Part shown: positions 42,325 to 51,810 of the stretch, one piece after another
Layout of the letters: each line of letters starts with the position of its first letter
How positions within the stretch are numbered: position 1 is the first letter of the stretch
Origin: Bhargavaea massiliensis
Lineage (GTDB): Bacteria > Bacillota > Bacilli > Bacillales_A > Planococcaceae
DNA length: 64,000 nt
Direction of reading: 5' to 3'
NCBI RefSeq assembly: GCF_018390575.1
Contig: NZ_JAHBCJ010000005.1
Location: forward strand, 214,007 to 278,006
Notes under the pieces: model-generated
Told to the model about the DNA's origin: nothing
The model's database searches: none
Seen by the model: only the letters and a program-made list of their open reading frames with translations
Made by a program: the position numbers and the translations under genes

Positions 42325-44259
42325 TTAATCTTTTTCGTCCGGCGCGGCATAAAGGTGTAGCGTGCCCGATTCCTCCATGAGCGTCCCCGGCTCCGGCAGC
42401 TGCCGGACGACGGTTCCGCCTTCTGCTCCGTGCCATTCCAGTTTCACAGTGTACAGCATCTGCCTGATTTCGTCATATGTTTTTCCGGTCAGATCAGGAA
42501 CACGGAGCTGGACAGGGTCGCCCCAGCGGTATTCCCGCTCCAGCTGCCCTTTTCTCGGCCCGATACCACGTACGGCCGCTACATCGCCGATGATTCTGCC
42601 GACGATCGGCGCCGATATCGTGCCGCCGAACTGGACTTCGTTTTTCGGGCTGTCCACTGCTACATAGACGATTACATCCGGGTCGTCCGCCGGAGCAAAA
42701 CCGATAAAGGATACGATGTAATCGCCCTCCTTGTACCGGCCATCCTCCACTTTTTGTGCAGTGCCTGTTTTCCCTGCGACCCGCAGTCCGTCGACGAACG
42801 CGTTCCGTCCGGACCCGTTGGCGACGACTGATTCCAGTGATTCACGCACTTGCTTGGACGTTTCTTCGCTGATTACCCGCCGTTTTTCCTCCGGTCCGAT
42901 CTCTTTGATTGCCTTGCCCGTTTCGGGATCCAGCACACGGCTGACGACGTAGGGTTTCATGATCCGCCCGCCGTTGATGGTTGCCGCTACCGCCTGTACC
43001 TGCTGGATCGGCGTGACGGAGATTCCCTGGCCGAATGAGGTCGTCGCATGTTCCACCGGCCCAAATGCTTCTTCTGAAAACAGGATCCCGGAAGCCTCGC
43101 CGGCAATGCCGGATCCGGTGGTGGCGCCAAAACCGAAGTCCCGGATGTATTGCATGAGCTTTTCTTTCCCCACCCGCTGGCCGAGTTCGATGAACCCCGG
43201 GTTGCAGGAGTTCTCAACGACTTCAAGGAATGTCTGGGAACCATGTCCCTCGCGCTTCCAGCATCGGAGGCGGGCCCCTTCCACGAGGGCGTAGCCCGGA
43301 TCATGGAAATGATCTTCCTCTAGGTCCACTTTCCCCTCTTCAAGCGCCGCTGCCAGGGTGATGATCTTGAATGTCGAACCCGGCTCGAACGTCATCCACA
43401 CCGGCAGATTCCGGTTAAAGATGGATGGTTCTACCGAGGAGTAATCTGACGGATCAAAGTTCGGTGTGGACGCAAGGGCGAGAATCTCGCCCGTGTCCGG
43501 ATCCATGACGATCGAGAGTGCCTGTGCGGCATCATACTTGAGCATGGCCTGTTCAAGTTCCCGCTCCACGATTTCCTGGATGCGGACATCGATCGTCAGC
43601 TCTACATCGGCACCACCAGCACCTTCTACCCATCCGTCACCGACATGGGGCAACGGATTGCCTTTGGCATCGGTAAACAGCCGTACTTTCTCACCCTTAC
43701 CCGTCAGTGTGCTTTCATAGGCATACTCTATTCCCGCAAGTCCCTGGTTGTCATAGCCGGTGAAACCGACAAGCCGGGATAGCATATCGCCATATGGATA
43801 ATCCCGCACATAGTCGACGCCGGTATAGAGGCCCGGGATCCCCATTTTCCCGATCTTGACAGCTGTTTCATACGGGATGTTTTTGCCTTCCGGTGCGAGT
43901 TTAATGATAGACGCTCTTTTCGACATTTGCTCTTCCAATTTCTTCGGGTCCGCATCGATCAGAGGGGCAAGTTCTTTTGCTGCGCCGGCGATATCCCGGT
44001 TCTGGGATGGCATGAAGTAAAGCGTGGGCGCAATGCGGTTGCCGATGATGCGTTTGCCGTTCCGGTCAAGGATCTCTCCTCTCTTTCCGGCAAACGGAAG
44101 CTCCCGGTCCCAGTTTTCCATCGCCTTCTCGGTCAGTTCGGCGTTGCGGACAATCTGGACGTGGAAGAGTTTTGCGAGTAATGCGGCAAACAGGACGGCG
44201 AGGACAAGAAAGGCCAGCCGGAGCCGTTTTCTCATCCGGGCTTCGATAAAGCGTCGCAC
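42325..44259 (-). CDS. spoVD: Sporulation-specific class B penicillin-binding protein SpoVD
   Basis: 644 residues, nearly identical in length to B. subtilis SpoVD. One N-terminal membrane anchor (about 13-30), a dimerisation domain, then the transpeptidase domain with EPGSTFKII (SxxK), VENSCNPGF (SxN) and VAGKTGTAQ (KTG). One PASTA domain follows from about 575. The start is GTG 44259 after GGTGGGG. Makes spore cortex peptidoglycan with SpoVE. Only 54 nt separate it from mraY, so murE is missing. Confidence 0.93.
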   Translation of the reverse strand: MRRFIEARMRKRLRLAFLVLAVLFAALLAKLFHVQIVRNAELTEKAMENWDRELPFAGKRGEILDRNGKRIIGNRIAPTLYFMPSQNRDIAGAAKELAPLIDADPKKLEEQMSKRASIIKLAPEGKNIPYETAVKIGKMGIPGLYTGVDYVRDYPYGDMLSRLVGFTGYDNQGLAGIEYAYESTLTGKGEKVRLFTDAKGNPLPHVGDGWVEGAGGADVELTIDVRIQEIVERELEQAMLKYDAAQALSIVMDPDTGEILALASTPNFDPSDYSSVEPSIFNRNLPVWMTFEPGSTFKIITLAAALEEGKVDLEEDHFHDPGYALVEGARLRCWKREGHGSQTFLEVVENSCNPGFIELGQRVGKEKLMQYIRDFGFGATTGSGIAGEASGILFSEEAFGPVEHATTSFGQGISVTPIQQVQAVAATINGGRIMKPYVVSRVLDPETGKAIKEIGPEEKRRVISEETSKQVRESLESVVANGSGRNAFVDGLRVAGKTGTAQKVEDGRYKEGDYIVSFIGFAPADDPDVIVYVAVDSPKNEVQFGGTISAPIVGRIIGDVAAVRGIGPRKGQLEREYRWGDPVQLRVPDLTGKTYDEIRQMLYTVKLEWHGAEGGTVVRQLPEPGTLMEESGTLHLYAAPDEKD

Positions 44260-44321
44260 ATTTTCCCCACCTTACGTTTTTCTTACAACGTATGACAGGC
44301 CTGCCGGCGCTATTCAGCTGC

Positions 44322-46538
44322 CTAGTCCAGCGGCAGTTGCTCTTCCTCCGGAATCTCTTCTTTTTCGGACGTGATGACTTCTTGTTCCGGGGTCACCAGC
44401 TGGATGACCACCGGAGTCGCAGAATCAACGGGTGAATCCGGCGAGACGCTCTGTGACACGGCATACCCTTCACCGCTCAGCTCAACAGTGGCTCCGGTCA
44501 TGGATGCATAGGCCAGTATCGTCCGCTTCGGCCAGCCGGTAAAGTCCGGAATGACCGGCTCGCCTCCTGTCTGGAGCAGGACGATGCTATCCGGAAGGAC
44601 TGGAGCCTCTTTAACGGGGAACTGGGCGGTGACTTCCCCGCCGCTCCCCGCTATCACGGCCCGGATGCCATTTTCCTCAAGCTCTTTGGAGGCAGATTCG
44701 GCAGTCTGACCTGAAAAATCAGGAAGGCTGTATGCTTTGCCCGTCTCCTGCTCCACGTCCGGACGGATGTTCAGGTGCTTCAGGCTATTTTCCATGACCG
44801 GCTTAAAGATTTTTGAAACCGGAACCGCACCGTACTCTCCAGCAGGAATCTTCGGCCTGTGGACATTCACGTATACAATCAGTTGAGGGTCATCCGCAGG
44901 CGCCATGCCAAGGAAACCGTACATCAGATTGTTTGGCCCCTTCAGGTAACCGCCCTTGCCGCTCGGAATCTGGGCGGTCGCCGTCTTTCCGGCAACCGAA
45001 TAATCATTCAGCCGGAAGATTTTCCCTGTGCCATTCTCTGATGTGACAGTCGACTCCATCATTTCCAGTACGGCTTCCGCTGTTTCGGCGGAAATCGGAC
45101 TGGACTTTTCCTCCGGCTGACCTTCGCGAAGCACTTTTCCTGTGTTCGGATCTTTGATTTCCTGGATCATATAGGGCTTCATCATCGTTCCGCCGTTCGC
45201 GATCGCTGAAGCGGCCTGCACCATCTGAATCGGCGTGACGGTCATTCCTTGCCCGTATGATGTCGTAAGCCGCTCGACCGGACCGACATCATTCAGGCTG
45301 CCGGTGGCTTCACCGGGAAGGTCGATGCCGGTCTTTTGGCCGAAACCGAAGTCCCGATAATGTTTCATCATCGCTTCCCCGCCCATCCGTTCAAGGAGAT
45401 AAGCCATCGATACGTTTGAAGAACGCTGGAAGCCCTCCCTGAAGGAGATCCAACCCCAGCCGTTTTTATTATGGTCATAAATGGTCGTGTCGTAGATCGA
45501 GTAGCTGCCTGACTTAAAGTAATCGTCCGGCTTCCAGACGCCTTCCTCGATTGCAGCAGCGAGAGTGAATATTTTCATCGTCGATCCCGGTTCTACCGTG
45601 TACTGGACCGCCTCGTTCAGCCAGTTGGACGACAGCCCTTCCCTCGTCTCGGGATCGAATGTCGGCCGCTGGCTCATCGCAAGGATCTCGCCTGTCTCAG
45701 GATTGGCTACAATGACCGACATCCGCTCGGGAGAGTACTCTTTCTCCACCTGATTCATGGAATCTTCGACAAAGTTTTGAATTGTCTTGTCCAGGGTCAG
45801 CTTGATGTCGGCCCCGTCTTCGGGAGGGGTTACCTGCTTTTCGGCACCAGGCAGCAAGTACCCCCATGTATCACTTTCATAGGCCATCTTCCCGTCCTTG
45901 CCTGTGAGCAGGTCATCAAACGTCTTCTCAAGTCCCATTTGGCCGACTGTCTTCACAGTACCGTCTTTTTGCTCCATCTTCTGGGCGAAGCCGATCAGGT
46001 GAGACGCAAACCGGCCATTCGGATAAAAACGCTTTTTGTCCTTTACGAACTGGATGCCCGGGAGTTCGAGTGCTTCAATCTTTTTCATCTTGTCGTGGCT
46101 TAAATCACGTCCCGCCGGACCAAATTCCACCTGGAAGACATCGGGATCATCCTGGCGATTCAGCCGATCCAGGATTTCTTCCTCTGACATCTCGATATGT
46201 TCGGCAAGGGCTCGTGCTGTCTTTTCCCGGTCGACAACATGGAGCCATTTATCATTCTTGACGTCTTTGCTGGCTTTCTCGGAGAGGACCGCAATCAGCT
46301 TATAGCTCACGGTATCCTCTGCGATGGGATCTCCCGAGCGGTCGACAATCTTGCCGCGGTCGGCACTCAGAACCTGTTCCCGTTCATACTTTGCATGGGC
46401 CATTGCCCGGAGCGGCTGGCCTTCAGCTTCGCCGGTCACCTGAATGTAAAGGAATCTTGAGAATAAAAGGAAAAAGAGCCCTCCATAGACGCAAAACATC
46501 AGGAAGGCTCCCCATTGGAAACGAAACTTCTTTTTCAT
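44322..46538 (-). CDS. pbpB: Division-specific class B penicillin-binding protein PBP2B
   Basis: 738 residues. N-terminal anchor (about 10-30), then EPGSTMKIFT (SxxK), QRSSNVSM (SxN) and VAGKTATAQ (KTA in place of KTG). Two C-terminal PASTA domains start at PDFSGQTAESASKEL and PDFTGWPKRTILAY. Septal transpeptidase. Start ATG overlaps the ftsL stop by 4 nt. The acidic C-terminus is slightly longer than in B. subtilis. Confidence 0.94.
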   Translation of the reverse strand: MKKKFRFQWGAFLMFCVYGGLFFLLFSRFLYIQVTGEAEGQPLRAMAHAKYEREQVLSADRGKIVDRSGDPIAEDTVSYKLIAVLSEKASKDVKNDKWLHVVDREKTARALAEHIEMSEEEILDRLNRQDDPDVFQVEFGPAGRDLSHDKMKKIEALELPGIQFVKDKKRFYPNGRFASHLIGFAQKMEQKDGTVKTVGQMGLEKTFDDLLTGKDGKMAYESDTWGYLLPGAEKQVTPPEDGADIKLTLDKTIQNFVEDSMNQVEKEYSPERMSVIVANPETGEILAMSQRPTFDPETREGLSSNWLNEAVQYTVEPGSTMKIFTLAAAIEEGVWKPDDYFKSGSYSIYDTTIYDHNKNGWGWISFREGFQRSSNVSMAYLLERMGGEAMMKHYRDFGFGQKTGIDLPGEATGSLNDVGPVERLTTSYGQGMTVTPIQMVQAASAIANGGTMMKPYMIQEIKDPNTGKVLREGQPEEKSSPISAETAEAVLEMMESTVTSENGTGKIFRLNDYSVAGKTATAQIPSGKGGYLKGPNNLMYGFLGMAPADDPQLIVYVNVHRPKIPAGEYGAVPVSKIFKPVMENSLKHLNIRPDVEQETGKAYSLPDFSGQTAESASKELEENGIRAVIAGSGGEVTAQFPVKEAPVLPDSIVLLQTGGEPVIPDFTGWPKRTILAYASMTGATVELSGEGYAVSQSVSPDSPVDSATPVVIQLVTPEQEVITSEKEEIPEEEQLPLD

Positions 46539-46918
46539 TGCCCAGGCACGACCTTCACGTTTTTCTCATTGAGCGACAGGCCGAGCTCGCGGGCTTTGCC
46601 CCAGATGCGCTCGTAGGTCGATTTTTCGCTCACTTGTATGGACAAATCATGATTTTGCTTGGCCGTTTCCGTAATATCGGACTGGATCAGCTGGATTTCC
46701 TTGTTCACCTCGTTGAGGGACGACTGCGCCTGGAGAAGGATAACCGCGAACATGGCCACAGCAGCAACAAACGCCACGAATAGCGTTTTCTCGCCTTTTG
46801 TGAACCATTTTTTTCTGTGTTTCGGTTGTTTCTCCGGCTCCTGCGCGGGTGCCGGTACACGGGTGATCTCGGGTTCCTGTATGTATGCATGGTCAAACTT
46901 GCGTGCTTCAAGCGCCAT
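46535..46918 (-). CDS. ftsL: Cell division protein FtsL
   Basis: 127 residues. Basic cytoplasmic stretch (KHRKKWFTKGEK), one membrane segment (about 48-68), then an extracellular leucine-zipper-like coiled coil (LNEVNKEIQLIQSDITETAK). Position between rsmH and pbpB and its length are diagnostic. Forms the DivIB-FtsL-DivIC complex. Confidence 0.92.
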   Translation of the reverse strand: MALEARKFDHAYIQEPEITRVPAPAQEPEKQPKHRKKWFTKGEKTLFVAFVAAVAMFAVILLQAQSSLNEVNKEIQLIQSDITETAKQNHDLSIQVSEKSTYERIWGKARELGLSLNEKNVKVVPGQ

Positions 46919-46966
46919 TTACTAGTCCCCCTAGAATTGTTTTTTCTCGTTTTCTGTATACGAGTA

Positions 46967-47902
46967 TTATCTCTGTTTTTCTGCGATTCTGAGTTTTGCC
47001 GAGTGGGAACGATTATTGTTCTCCAGCTCCTCTTCGGAAGGCAGGATCGGCTTTCTGGTAATCAGTTTCAGTTCAGGTTCCATGCCTTCGGGAATCACCG
47101 GCAAGTTTGGAGGCAGTTCAGGAAGTGAAGAGGCTTCCTTGAACATTGTCTTGACGAGCCGGTCCTCCAGCGAGTGGAATGTGATGACACTGATCCGGCC
47201 GTCCTTTTTCAAAAGCCGGATTGCATCCTGCAGCGATTCTTCCGCCGCCCCAAGTTCATCGTTGACGGCAATCCGGATGGCCTGGAAAATCCGCTTGGCG
47301 GGATGCCCGCCTTTTCTCCTTGCTGCAGCAGGGATGCCCGCCTTGATCAGTTCCACAAGTTCGAAGGTTGTCCGGATCGGACGTTCCTTCCTTGCTTCTT
47401 CGATTTTCCTGGCAATCTGCTTGGAAAATTTCTCTTCGCCGTAGCGATAGAAAATGCGGACCAGGTCCCCGTATGCCCATTCGTTGACGATTTCAAAGGC
47501 ACTGAGCGAAGCGCTTTGGTCCATTCTCATGTCAAGCGGTGCGTCATAGCGGTAGCTGAAGCCCCGTTCCGGCGTATCGAATTGGGGTGAGGAAACGCCC
47601 AGATCATAGAGCACACCGTCAACACCGGTGATGCCCAACTTTCCGAGTTCTTCCTCCAGGTACCGGAAGTTCGATCTGACGAATGTAATCTTGTCCAAGT
47701 GATCCGCCAGGCGCTCACGCGCATGTCGGATGGCGGTTTCATCCTGATCAAAACAGATGAGTCGACCGCCCTCCCCAAGTTGCTGCACAAGATATTCACT
47801 ATGGCCGCCGCCGCCGAGTGTGCAGTCGACATAGAGGCCGTCCGGCCGGACATTCAGTCCGTCGACTGTCTCTTTCAGCAGCACGGTCACATGATCGAAC
47901 AT
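46967..47902 (-). CDS. rsmH: 16S rRNA (cytosine-1402-N4)-methyltransferase RsmH
   Basis: 311 residues. N-terminal [19 protein letters not shown] and the SAM-binding [38 protein letters not shown] and [11 protein letters not shown] are further family motifs. Second gene of the mraZ operon. Confidence 0.97.
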   Translation of the reverse strand: MFDHVTVLLKETVDGLNVRPDGLYVDCTLGGGGHSEYLVQQLGEGGRLICFDQDETAIRHARERLADHLDKITFVRSNFRYLEEELGKLGITGVDGVLYDLGVSSPQFDTPERGFSYRYDAPLDMRMDQSASLSAFEIVNEWAYGDLVRIFYRYGEEKFSKQIARKIEEARKERPIRTTFELVELIKAGIPAAARRKGGHPAKRIFQAIRIAVNDELGAAEESLQDAIRLLKKDGRISVITFHSLEDRLVKTMFKEASSLPELPPNLPVIPEGMEPELKLITRKPILPSEEELENNNRSHSAKLRIAEKQR

Positions 47903-47929
47903 GTCCGTTCCCTTCTTTCATCGGTTGGT

Positions 47930-48361
47930 TTAAATATCAAAGTCAATGAGGTTTTCAGCAATTTCGTTAAAGGAGTCTTCCGATTCCTCGAAATAGCCTT
48001 CCCAGGCTTCCCTGGCCCAGATTTCAATCCGGCTGGAAACCCCGAGTACGACGCAATCCTTCTCGAGGCCGGCATAACTCAAAAGGTTCGCAGGTAAATT
48101 GACGCGTCCCTGCTTATCAAGTTCCACCTCGGTTGCCCCGGAGAAGAAGAAGCGGGTGAATGCGCGGGCATCTTTTTTGGTGACCGGCAACGCTTTAAGC
48201 TTTTCTTCAAGACGTTTCCACTCGTCCATGGTGTAAGCGAACAGGCATTTATCCAATCCGCGGGTGACGACGAATCCGCCGTCCAGATCATCGCGGAACT
48301 TCGCCGGAATGATCAGCCGGCCTTTTGTATCAACCGTATGCTGATATTCGCCCATGAACAT
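47930..48361 (-). CDS. mraZ: Transcriptional regulator MraZ
   Basis: 143 residues with two SpoVT/AbrB-like halves: [21 protein letters not shown] and [22 protein letters not shown]-binding repressor/activator of its own division and cell wall operon. GTGG repeats spaced by 10 bp lie just upstream, fitting autoregulation. Confidence 0.96.
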   Translation of the reverse strand: MFMGEYQHTVDTKGRLIIPAKFRDDLDGGFVVTRGLDKCLFAYTMDEWKRLEEKLKALPVTKKDARAFTRFFFSGATEVELDKQGRVNLPANLLSYAGLEKDCVVLGVSSRIEIWAREAWEGYFEESEDSFNEIAENLIDFDI

Positions 48362-48372
48362 GTGTCTTCACC

Positions 48373-48417
48373 CCACATCGTAAACTTAATGTACCACATC
48401 CCCCCACTTTCCTCCAC
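48373..48417 (-). promoter_or_regulatory. MraZ-binding repeats before mraZ
   Basis: Minus-strand GTGG motifs start at 48417, 48407 and 48397, exactly 10 bp apart, with a fourth GTGGGG at 48376. MraZ is known to bind tandem TGGGN-type repeats about 10 bp apart. A TAATAT/TATAAG -10 candidate lies just upstream of the repeats. Confidence 0.65.
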
Positions 48418-48634
48418 CCGTTTTTGCAAATCTCTTATATTACAATTTGGTAACGGAAACTGTGGGTCTTCCTGTCCCGATTTCCAGGTGGCAACGCCTG
48501 TAATGCCGGACAAAAACCACACTTTCGAACTTTTGGCCCTCCCCAACTCGCCTCTCCTGTCCAATGTGCTTCTTCCTCTCTCCCACTCCCTTTAAAAAGC
48601 AGTTTGTCCGTTCCGGTCTTTGTTATATACCGGA
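48418..48634. other. Gene-free stretch between the bshC terminator and the mraZ control region
   Basis: No convincing gene. It holds part of a 9-bp inverted repeat GTTTGTCCG/CGGACAAAC (48602-48610 and 48631-48639) with nested CCGGT/ACCGG. A second minus-strand TTTTTGTCCGG lies around 48507-48517, echoing the bshC terminator tail. The mraZ promoter probably lies at the low-coordinate end. Confidence 0.5.
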
Positions 48635-48665
48635 CAAACAAAAACACCGCCCATTTAGGGCGGTG
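48635..48665 (-). terminator. Terminator of bshC
   Basis: Minus strand CACCGCCC-TAAAT-GGGCGGTG followed by TTTTTGTTTG, about 100 nt after the bshC stop. It is directly preceded by the CTACAGTCTG element shared with the right-edge repeat. Confidence 0.88.
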
Positions 48666-48666
48666 C

Positions 48667-48714
48667 CAGACTGTAGAGTGTATGGTTCGGTTCAATTTCT
48701 TCCGGGTCCGATTT
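48667..48714 (-). repeat. Hairpin-terminator repeat copy 2 (degenerate)
   Basis: Minus strand AAATCGGACCCGGAA (48714-48700), a diverged middle, then TCTACAGTCTG (48677-48667) right before the bshC terminator. The copy at 63756-63826 has the same order of parts. The inverted repeat is partly lost here. Confidence 0.6.
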
Positions 48715-48764
48715 ATCTACACACAGCCATTAAGAACGGTGCGAAGTGGTTCATCTGGAAAGTG

Positions 48765-50384
48765 TCAGAGGCGGACCAGGTAATGGTCTCCCGGTTGTAC
48801 GCTCATTTTTGCTGCAAGGTCGGAGATGAAATCAGGGCCGTATTCGTTCATGTACTGGAAAGGAGAGTATTTCCGCTCCTGAAACCCGCCTTCCGGCAAC
48901 AATTCCGCTTGAAGCCGGTCGTATCGGCGAATCGCCGTTTCATGTTTGAGAAGAACCGATTCGTGAATTTTCTCCCGCAGGTAGTTGAACTGGCGCTCAT
49001 GGAACCCCATGTTTTTTATGATCAGTTCCTGGATGTCCCGGCCCCCGGATACCGAGGAAGAAGAAAGTTCCCGGTATCCGGCATTCAGCTGTTCTTCCAT
49101 TCGGTCGATCTGACCGGCCGCTTCCCTGTCGCTCACCCGCTCGATGTACGACTGCTTTTCCACCTCTGCCATGCCGGCCAGTACGTCTCCGGCATTCAGG
49201 CCGGTTTCCTCAAGGAAGCTTGCGGCCAGGCGGCTGATGAATGTCAGCGACTGCCGCGGAACGACGACCGGCATCAAGATGCCCATTTCCCGGAACGCCG
49301 GGCGCAACAGTGACCAATAGGCGATTTCTCCGGGACCTCCGACAAATGCCAACACGGGAATGACCAAGTCTTGCATGACCGGCCGGGTCACGACATTATT
49401 GCTTAGCCGCTCAGGATGCGTGAGGGCAATTGCTGCCAGTTCATCTTCTGAAAATGAGAATCCCGCCGGCCCGTTGACAAATCGCCCGTCTTCGCGCCTG
49501 AGGAGGAACCGTTCTCCGGAATCCACGTAAAACAGATGGGCATCCTGCTCTTCCGCACCGAGCGGACGGTTAAAACCGTCACGTCCGAAGCGTTCTTCCG
49601 TTTCTGTCACCCCGGCCGCAATGGCCGGAGATTGGCGGACCATGGTCTCGAAATGCGGTGCCTCAAGCCGTCTTAGCTCCGGATCGGCCGCGTCGAGCAG
49701 CAACAGCCCCTCATCACTGAACAACCGGGACATAAGCGCCGCAAAAAAAGAGGTATAGGTCGAGTTGCCCTCAAGGCAGCCAAGGACTGTTCCAAGCAGG
49801 CTTTCTGTATGTGCTGTCTCCCCATAATCACGGAACACGCCGCGGATATACATTTCCATGTCAGCGGTGTTAAATACTGTCTCGGATGCCATTGTCTTTG
49901 CTCCGAACGGGACCGGGAATTGCCGTTTTACCGGACGTTCGTCCGATATTGCATAGACATGGTTGATCTCCAGCAAGTCATGGTCTTCACCGGCAATCCA
50001 GAAAACCGGAACAACAGGCGTGCCTAGCTTCTCGCGGAGCCGGCGCGCCTCCACGACGACGGACAGTGCCTTGTTTACCGAGTACAGCGGGCCGGTCAGA
50101 AGCCCCGCCTGCTGTCCCCCTACAACTGCGGGCGCCCCTTCTTCAAGTTCGCGCAGATGAGTTTCCGCTTTCTCTGACAGCCCGGCGGTGTTTCCCATGA
50201 ATTTTCGGATCACCCGGGTAAGCCCTGCCCGGTCAAAAGGCCGGTTTTGCAATTCCTGAAGCCTGTTCAAATAACCGGCGTAATCCGTCGGATAGTCAAA
50301 ATATGTATGGATAAAATCCGGATCGTTTAAATAGGCGTCCATAACTTTCCCCGCCGGCCGGATGTCCAGTCGTTCAAATTCCAT
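48765..50384 (-). CDS. bshC: Putative cysteine ligase BshC (bacillithiol synthesis)
   Basis: 539 residues, the family length. Adds cysteine to GlcN-malate in the last step of bacillithiol synthesis. Typical segments are EEGAPAVVGGQQAGLLTGPLYS-like (about 90-110), VFWIAGEDHDLLEINH and a C-terminal coiled coil. Start ATG 50384 (MEFERLDIRPAGKV); eight open codons upstream are probably not used. Located between panE/DUF3397 and mraZ as in B. subtilis yllA. Confidence 0.94.
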   Translation of the reverse strand: MEFERLDIRPAGKVMDAYLNDPDFIHTYFDYPTDYAGYLNRLQELQNRPFDRAGLTRVIRKFMGNTAGLSEKAETHLRELEEGAPAVVGGQQAGLLTGPLYSVNKALSVVVEARRLREKLGTPVVPVFWIAGEDHDLLEINHVYAISDERPVKRQFPVPFGAKTMASETVFNTADMEMYIRGVFRDYGETAHTESLLGTVLGCLEGNSTYTSFFAALMSRLFSDEGLLLLDAADPELRRLEAPHFETMVRQSPAIAAGVTETEERFGRDGFNRPLGAEEQDAHLFYVDSGERFLLRREDGRFVNGPAGFSFSEDELAAIALTHPERLSNNVVTRPVMQDLVIPVLAFVGGPGEIAYWSLLRPAFREMGILMPVVVPRQSLTFISRLAASFLEETGLNAGDVLAGMAEVEKQSYIERVSDREAAGQIDRMEEQLNAGYRELSSSSVSGGRDIQELIIKNMGFHERQFNYLREKIHESVLLKHETAIRRYDRLQAELLPEGGFQERKYSPFQYMNEYGPDFISDLAAKMSVQPGDHYLVRL

Positions 50385-50458
50385 GTCGAAAACCCCATTT
50401 GTATTCAATAATCGAATCCGATTATAGCATTCCCTTTCTGCCGAATGAAAAATTCAGC

Positions 50459-50851
50459 TCATCTTCCAATATAATCGGCAATCATGACCCCGGTCCCGAT
50501 AACCGATGCCGCCAGGTAGGCTGCCGAGAGAATCAGAAAAAGCAGACGCCAGATTTTCCGCAGCAGCGGGCCGATCTCGAAATCACGCCCGCTCATACGT
50601 TCCCGATAGGTCATGTAAAGCGCAAACACGATCACCGCCATGGCCAGGTAGAATCCCGTCTGATAACCGGTAAAAGCTGCCACCACTGCCGGCACGGCGG
50701 GCAAGAGCAGAAAGGTCGTGCAATCTGCGGCCCTGCTGAAACCTTTTGACGGATCCCGATACAGCCGGGTGAACACTGTGAACAATACTATGAATGCAGC
50801 AGCAGGGAACGCAATCAGAAATCCCGCCGCAGCAAAGAAGAAGTCAGCCAT
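50459..50851 (-). CDS. DUF3397-like four-helix membrane protein
   Basis: 130 residues with four hydrophobic segments (about 5-25, 42-60, 65-80 and 105-125). Resembles the DUF3397 family seen beside panE/bshC in Bacillales; function unknown. Start ATG 50851 behind AAAGGAGGGGAG, overlapping the panE-like stop by 8 nt, so the two are co-transcribed. Confidence 0.75.
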   Translation of the reverse strand: MADFFFAAAGFLIAFPAAAFIVLFTVFTRLYRDPSKGFSRAADCTTFLLLPAVPAVVAAFTGYQTGFYLAMAVIVFALYMTYRERMSGRDFEIGPLLRKIWRLLFLILSAAYLAASVIGTGVMIADYIGR

Positions 50852-51749
50852 GTCTGACTCCCCTCCTTTCCAGTGAACGGACGAGGTCATTCAGTGCGGC
50901 CAATATCGGAAGGGACGCACAGCGCTCTCGGGCAAGAGCAATCACACCGCCCATGATTGAATCGGCTTCCGTCTTTCTGCCCGCCATAAGATCGGCCAGC
51001 ATCGAAGAGGTGTTGTCCGCTGTTTTCCGGCAGAGAGCGAACGCCTCCTCCAGCGTGACCTCGCCTGCAATCTCCGGAAATGCCCCAGCAAGTTCCTCAT
51101 GCAGCCGGCCAAGCAGTGCGCGAAGGTCGGGGTCTTCCGTTAACACCCCGTTTCTGACACCGGCAACAGCCGTCACCGGGTTAATCAGACAGTTTTTCAA
51201 TGCCTTTATCATGAGAAGATGCTCCGGCCCCTCTTCTGCACGGATAATAGGGAAAGTCGAAGAATGGGCGCCAAGAAGCGGCTGAAAAGGGGTGAAGTCA
51301 CCGGCAGCAGGCGAAATCCGGAGTGGACCCGTCCCGGTATGCTCAACCGAACGGAGACCGGTTTTCCTGGAACCATGCTCGACCGTTCCGAATGCAACCG
51401 GCCTATCCCTGAAGCGGGAGGACAAAGACAAATGCGACACGCCGTTCTGGAGAAATAACAGCGGTGCTTCCCCAGGTTTTCCGGTGAGTTCCTCCAGAAA
51501 TGCCTCCAGGTCATATGACTTCATGGCCAATATGGTCATGCCGCCCTCTGCGGCGGCATCGGAATTTGCCGTAGCCCTTACCCTGAAGACTTTCTGTTCA
51601 CACGCCGCTGACAGCAAGATGCCACCATCCCGGATAGCATCCGCCTGCTCTGCAGTCCTCGTGACCATCCGGACGTCAAACCCGGCTTCAGCCAGACGGG
51701 CGCCAACCAGCATCCCGATCGCTCCGGCTCCAGCTACATTGATCTTCAT
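50844..51749 (-). CDS. panE: Ketopantoate reductase-like protein (PanE/ApbA family)
   Basis: 301 residues. N-terminal Rossmann motif INVAGAGAIGMLVGARLAEAG; the catalytic Lys is in LMIKALKNCLINPVTAV, and a conserved Glu/Ser region follows. Would reduce 2-dehydropantoate to pantoate with NADPH, upstream of CoA synthesis. B. subtilis has ylbQ (panE) at this place. Start ATG 51749 behind GGAGAT; the longer frame upstream runs through a terminator. Confidence 0.85.
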   Translation of the reverse strand: MKINVAGAGAIGMLVGARLAEAGFDVRMVTRTAEQADAIRDGGILLSAACEQKVFRVRATANSDAAAEGGMTILAMKSYDLEAFLEELTGKPGEAPLLFLQNGVSHLSLSSRFRDRPVAFGTVEHGSRKTGLRSVEHTGTGPLRISPAAGDFTPFQPLLGAHSSTFPIIRAEEGPEHLLMIKALKNCLINPVTAVAGVRNGVLTEDPDLRALLGRLHEELAGAFPEIAGEVTLEEAFALCRKTADNTSSMLADLMAGRKTEADSIMGGVIALARERCASLPILAALNDLVRSLERRGVRHG

Positions 51750-51771
51750 CGCCAATCTCCTTCCCCCAATG

Positions 51772-51798
51772 AAAAGGCCCGCCGATAGGGCAGGCCTT
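51772..51798 (-). terminator. Terminator of the acyl-CoA carboxylase operon
   Basis: Minus strand AAGGCCTGCC-CTATC-GGCGGGCCTTTT, 12 nt after the carboxyltransferase stop. The T run is short. Confidence 0.7.
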
Positions 51799-51810
51799 GT
51801 TGCAGTCCTA

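Noticed and set aside
44322..46538. PBP2B motif KTA instead of KTG as a possible inactivating change
   Set aside because: KT(G/A) variation occurs in class B PBPs, and the SxxK and SxN motifs are intact, so loss of function is not implied.
48435..48695. Small minus-strand frame of 86 codons between bshC and mraZ
   Set aside because: It runs through the bshC terminator hairpin and the repeat element and has no ribosome binding site.
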